NCBI RefSeq assembly: GCF_032362555.1
Contig: NC_083525.1
Coordinates: 5,379,501-5,443,500 of the forward strand
Source of the DNA: Amyelois transitella
Lineage: Eukaryota; Arthropoda; Insecta; Lepidoptera; Pyralidae
Length of the DNA stretch: 64,000 bases
Direction of reading: 5' to 3'
Positions 62,201 through 64,000 of the stretch are shown piece by piece. The notes under the pieces were generated by a model. The model was given only the letters and a program-made list of their open reading frames with translations, had not been told where the DNA came from and searched no databases. Within the stretch, counting starts at the first letter, position 1. Every line of letters starts with the position of its first letter. A program made the position numbers and the translations under genes.

Positions 62201-63869
62201 ACTCTGAACGGATTCGAATAATGTGAATATTAAACTTTACAGTAATAAAGCTTTGAAATCAAATAACACTTCGGTTGCAAGCTAAACTTGAGCGAGGCCG
62301 CGGACGGAAGCTAGCATCCTATAATTTTAATTGAAAATATTGTTTTTTTCGCTTTCATGTAGTTGCACGTGCATCAACTCCCACTGGGCGAGAAGAAAAT
62401 CCGGGCTTTGAACCTTAACCCGATGTCTCCCAACAGCATGGTCGCCAACTACTACCAGGGCGAGCTCTCCACACCTAAAGACACCGCCACTTTGGAAGTG
62501 CTCATGGTAACACACTGTTTTTAGTAAAGCAATATCTTCTATCTATACCTATAACTCACCGGAATATAACACGAACAGCAAGATTATAAATTTCCTAGGA
62601 AGATTATAAACTTTTGTATGACTCTACACGAGAGATCAATTTTATTATTTAACATGTATGTAACTTGTTTAAAAAAAAAACAAAAAAACTATCCGCATTT
62701 CCCTGAATTGATAAACCGCGTAAAATAATAAGAATTGTTATCCAAACGACATGAGCGTTCTGATTGGTTGAGTAAGTTAGAGTTGAGACTTATACAATCC
62801 CAGCCCGTCCCGTGTGTGAACAGGAACCGGTCTGCATTCTTTCAAAAGCAGACTTTGCTCGTGACAAACCTATACTACAGTATAGTTAAGTACAATATGA
62901 TAAGAGAAATCTGTCAGACCATCTGCTCAACGAGCGATAAGGCCACGTCGTTGTTCGTTCTAGATTGTCTTCGATATTCAAACCCTTGGTCTTCTTACAT
63001 AATCTAATGTGTTGACATTCAGATGCTCATGGAAGAGCCAGTGTTCGACGTATTACGCACCAAAGAGCAACTCGGGTACAGCGTGTTCTGTACGATGCGG
63101 TACACGTTCGGCGTGCTCGGTTTCTCAGTCTCTGTGGACGCGCGTGCTGATAAACACAGGTACAATATCTTATTTTTGTTCTACTTTTCTCGTAACTTAG
63201 CTATAAGATTGCCTATTTTTAGATAGTCGGTGGTCGAGTCGGTAAGGTCACAATTCGTGTGGTGCTAAGACGCTCAGTTTCGAATCCCACCTCGGCTATG
63301 TACCAATGACTATTTTCGAAATTATGTACATTAGTTTGAATTCCAAGTGATGCTCTTACGGTGAGGGAAAACATCGAGAGGAAACCTGAACATTCAGGCA
63401 ACAGGATGTGTAACCATGATCGATCCAATACGGTTTCATTTGACAAGCTTTCATAGTACATATACAACACGCTAAACTACAACATCTGAGGTGTAAAGCA
63501 ATGCAATATTCACATTTTGTTGTCAGGATCTTCTGACATTGTTACTTTTAATCATAGACATTTTTCTCTTTTACTTTTGGCTCAGTTTTTAAATGACTTC
63601 ATCTGTACCTTTCAAGATAATGTCCCCTTTTGTCACGTGACTTTTGCCCACTTTTGGCTCAATTTTCAGCTACTCCGTCTCGAACTTGCAGAACCAGCTA
63701 GTAAACGCAATAATATATTTCCAGCGTATCGTACGTGGACAGCAGAATAGAGGCGTTTCTGAAGAAATTCGCGCGAGACATGCGCAAGCTCAGTGAAAAC
63801 TCTTTGGCGGCCACCAAACATGCGCTGGTGCAACTCAAACATACCACAGACTACGAGCTCAAGGAAGAG
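44275..63869 (+). CDS. Nrdc: Nardilysin, M16 zinc metalloprotease (3-prime end beyond window)
   Basis: Twenty-one coding exons (44275-44441, 45113-45323, 49413-49553, 52185-52353, 54394-54602, 55338-55508, 56333-56454, 56821-56941, 57205-57282, 57476-57616, 58283-58412, 59070-59328, 59732-59866, 60202-60250, 60457-60558, 60638-60771, 61176-61305, 61779-61883, 62363-62506, 63023-63159, 63725-63869) give exactly 1000 codons in phase. Nardilysin cleaves dibasic peptides and assists ectodomain shedding. Seen: the nardilysin-specific acidic insert (SSSEEESSGSDETTGTESDG) before the catalytic domain; the inverted zinc motif HFVEH (His149, Glu152, His153), with third ligand Glu230 exactly 76 residues on; the M16 C-terminal region with PVFDVLRTKEQLGYSV. 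The acidic insert separates it from insulin-degrading enzyme. An in-frame ATG at 44203 would add 24 residues resembling a mitochondrial presequence. An estimated 100-150 C-terminal residues lie beyond the edge. Confidence 0.95.
45820..46157 (-). mobile_element. Non-autonomous Helitron
   Basis: On minus it starts near ATCTATACATAATAAAATAG and ends GAAGTCGAGGGCAAGTGCTAG plus T. It belongs to the same family as 32446. Confidence 0.65.
46366..46606 (+). mobile_element. Non-autonomous Helitron, second family
   Basis: It starts ACTAATATTATAAATACGAA and ends in GGCGAATCTGCGGGTAAAAG followed by TTAG. It contains TTTGTAGGTGGCGCTAAATT, shared with 27690. Confidence 0.65.
46745..47189 (+). mobile_element. 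Two adjacent Helitron-like elements, third family
   Basis: One copy runs about 46745-46913 (ending ACATGCTAG then T) and one about 47007-47189 (ending GAAGCCGGGGCGGGTCGCTAG). Both share CAAAGTCGCT, a TGTCTGTATG-like run and ATCTTTAAAATTACGCAA. Confidence 0.55.
47415..47492 (-). repeat. R1 fragment (5-prime half)
   Basis: It is recognisable by the reverse of CGTGTGGTTCCTGGCACTG and by CTTAGTTGCCTCTTC. It lies in intron 2 of nardilysin. Confidence 0.5.
50612..50880 (+). repeat. R1 repeat, near full length
   Basis: It starts GTAGTGTGGTTCCCGGCAC, has GATGTCGTAAAAGGCGACTC and the TCTACCCCGAAAGGGATGTA tail, and ends in a TATGTATGTAG run. It lies in intron 3 of nardilysin. Confidence 0.8.
51085..51215 (-). 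repeat. R3 SINE body fragment
   Basis: CCTAAATTGGGTAATTCAGG and the neighbouring ACACGAGAGACTTCCATCTG match the 11640 and 14640 copies. It lies in intron 3 of nardilysin. Confidence 0.5.
52045..52145 (-). repeat. R2 repeat tail
   Basis: A CATACATACATAAAATCACG run leads into CCTCTTTCCCGAAGGCGCAG and CACGATCCCTGCACACTTTG. It ends about 40 bp before exon 4 of nardilysin. Confidence 0.7.
52383..52645 (-). repeat. R1 repeat, near full length, diverged
   Basis: It starts 30 bp after exon 4 of nardilysin. The tail (TTCCTTACGGGGAAGACAGA), the CGCCCATCGCCTAAATAAAA block and the 5-prime end (GTGCTGGAAACCACACGGCA in reverse) are recognisable. Confidence 0.75.
54112..54287 (+). repeat. R2 repeat, diverged
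   Basis: GAGATGTCCTGGTAAACATT, GACGAGCTTGCATGAAAATA and GAGAAATAGGCGTGATATAT match the 38095 reference throughout. It lies in intron 4 of nardilysin. Confidence 0.7.
54999..55257 (+). repeat. R1 repeat, full length, well preserved
   Basis: It differs from the 9859 copy at few positions, starts TGCCGTGTGGTTCCCGGCGC and ends GACCATATGTATGT. It lies in intron 5 of nardilysin, 80 bp before exon 6. Confidence 0.9.
55647..55920 (+). repeat. R1 repeat, full length
   Basis: It starts GTGCCGTGTGGTTCCCGGCA and ends in TATATGTATGTATGTATG. It lies in intron 6, so R1 copies sit on both sides of exon 6 in the same orientation. Confidence 0.9.
57928..57950. repeat. (TA)n microsatellite
   Basis: A TA dinucleotide run with short AATA/TATT shoulders in intron 10 of nardilysin. 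Confidence 0.85.
58570..58700 (-). repeat. R1 fragment (3-prime half)
   Basis: It contains TATCCCTTGCGGGGTAGACA, ATCAGTCTTGAAAAGACTGA and AATGATAGAATTGAGATTCC. It lies in intron 11 of nardilysin. Confidence 0.8.
58846..59015 (+). mobile_element. Non-autonomous Helitron, second family, degenerate
   Basis: It starts ACTCTAATAATAAAGAGAAA, has AACTATTGGACTGATTTTCA, and ends near GGGAACGAAGCCCCGCGCAA. It lies in intron 11 of nardilysin. Confidence 0.55.
59508..59668 (-). repeat. R2 repeat, diverged
   Basis: It begins with ACATACATAAAATTACACTT, then CTTGCCACGACTCCTGCATA and CTCTTCATGCAAGTTTGGCG, the reverse of the R2 body. It lies in intron 12 of nardilysin. Confidence 0.7.
60862..61094 (+). repeat. 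R1 repeat, 5-prime truncated
   Basis: It begins in the ACGACTCCATGTCTTCCC block and runs through GCTACTGAGGGATAGG to the CTACCCTGCAAGAGATATAA tail and a GTATGAACGTATGTA run. It lies in intron 16 of nardilysin. Confidence 0.75.
61306..61321 (+). repeat. R1 5-prime end forming a nardilysin splice donor
   Basis: Immediately after the last base of exon 17 the sequence is GTGCCGTGTGGTTTTA, the R1 5-prime consensus. Its first two bases are the donor GT of intron 17. The rest of the element is missing or unrecognisable. Confidence 0.6.
61417..61468. repeat. Perfect 22-bp inverted repeat (hairpin)
   Basis: Arm 61417-61438 pairs perfectly with 61447-61468 around an 8-base loop (CAATTCAT). The arm core is CATAGGTATAGGTGGTGAA. 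A third, imperfect copy of the arm lies at about 61486-61502. It is in intron 17 of nardilysin. Confidence 0.9.
61567..61700 (-). mobile_element. Helitron 3-prime-end fragment
   Basis: On minus the end is CCCAGAGTGGGTCGCTAG plus T. The 5-prime limit is not clear. It lies in intron 17 of nardilysin. Confidence 0.45.
62220..62314 (+). mobile_element. Helitron 3-prime-end fragment
   Basis: It ends GAGCGAGGCCGCGGACGGAAG then CTAG, a Helitron hairpin and terminus. It lies in intron 18 of nardilysin; the left limit is a guess. Confidence 0.5.
63222..63440 (+). repeat. tRNA-derived SINE (R3) with intact head
   Basis: An A box (TGGTCGAGTCGGTAAGG) and a B box (GTTTCGAATCCCACC) are followed by the shared body (TATGTACCAATGACTATTTT, GATGCTCTTACGGTGAGGG, ACATTCAGGCAAC). 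It is the best head in the window and lies in intron 20 of nardilysin. Confidence 0.75.
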
Positions 63870-63934
63870 GTCGGTTTAAAATTATAAAGCTGTATTTGTC
63901 TATGGTTTTAGTAGAGACATCAAAGAAGCACTAT

Positions 63935-64000
63935 CTGAATCTAAGTATCACTATCACTAAGTAACTGAACGTGGCCGTTGGGTCTTTTCGAGACTGCTGA
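63935..64000 (+). repeat. R1 fragment at the right edge
   Basis: CTGAACGTGGCCGTTGGGTC and TTTTCGAGACTGCTG match the second half of R1. It is cut by the window end, in intron 21 of nardilysin. Confidence 0.65.

Noticed and set aside
63222-63300. Possible tRNA gene
   Set aside because: A and B boxes are good, but the sequence continues into the shared SINE body and no cloverleaf forms.
1-64000. CRISPR arrays, operons, LTR or virus-derived elements
   Set aside because: None seen; the window is eukaryotic and its repeats are Helitrons, SINE-like or LINE-tail elements and small DNA transposons.

Overview
The window is AT-rich nuclear DNA of an insect. Genes are broken by many short GT-AG introns, and the spaces between exons are crowded with short dispersed repeats. 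The protein sequences and the repeats (non-autonomous Helitrons starting near TATATAATAAAA and ending in a hairpin plus CTAG, and short elements with ATGT-type tails) point to a moth or butterfly (Lepidoptera). I cannot name the species. I saw no operons, CRISPR arrays, rRNA genes, intact tRNA genes, or LTR or virus-derived elements.

Layout, left to right. (1) The first coding exon of a J-domain protein on the minus strand runs off the left edge (411-584). (2) A repeat-filled spacer holds a terminal-inverted-repeat element and a Helitron. (3) sqh, the non-muscle myosin regulatory light chain, lies on the plus strand in three coding exons (4447-5337). (4) A GMC (glucose-methanol-choline) flavin oxidoreductase lies on the minus strand; its 11 exons (7775-16898) join in one phase-consistent frame of about 591 residues. 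(5) A gene-poor stretch runs from 16.9 to 23 kb. (6) Two divergent genes share a spacer of about 0.5 kb: a two-exon, 104-residue protein on minus (22983-23699), and a 12-exon gene on plus for a basic, largely disordered protein of about 1161 residues (24192-31631). I recognise neither. (7) A Helitron cluster lies at 31.6-34.5 kb. It contains a helicase remnant, two inverted near-identical element ends, and a 64-bp copy of the last-exon boundary of the preceding gene. (8) mRpL44 (mitochondrial ribosomal protein L44) lies on plus in six exons (34629-37488). (9) Sas-4/CENPJ, a centriole assembly protein, lies on minus in three exons (39354-43752). (10) Divergent from it across about 0.5 kb is nardilysin, an M16 zinc metalloprotease. 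Its 21 coding exons cover 44275-63869 on plus, and it continues past the right edge.

For each multi-exon gene I joined the exons by hand and checked that phases agree and total length is divisible by three. The recognised genes are housekeeping genes (actomyosin contraction, centriole assembly, mitochondrial translation, protein processing) and do not form a pathway together. The least described material is the 12-exon gene, the small divergent gene beside it, and the repeats. At least 15 copies of one short element (called R1) and seven or eight of another (R2) share a related 3-prime tail, which suggests mobilisation by the same machinery. One R1 fragment supplies a splice donor of nardilysin.
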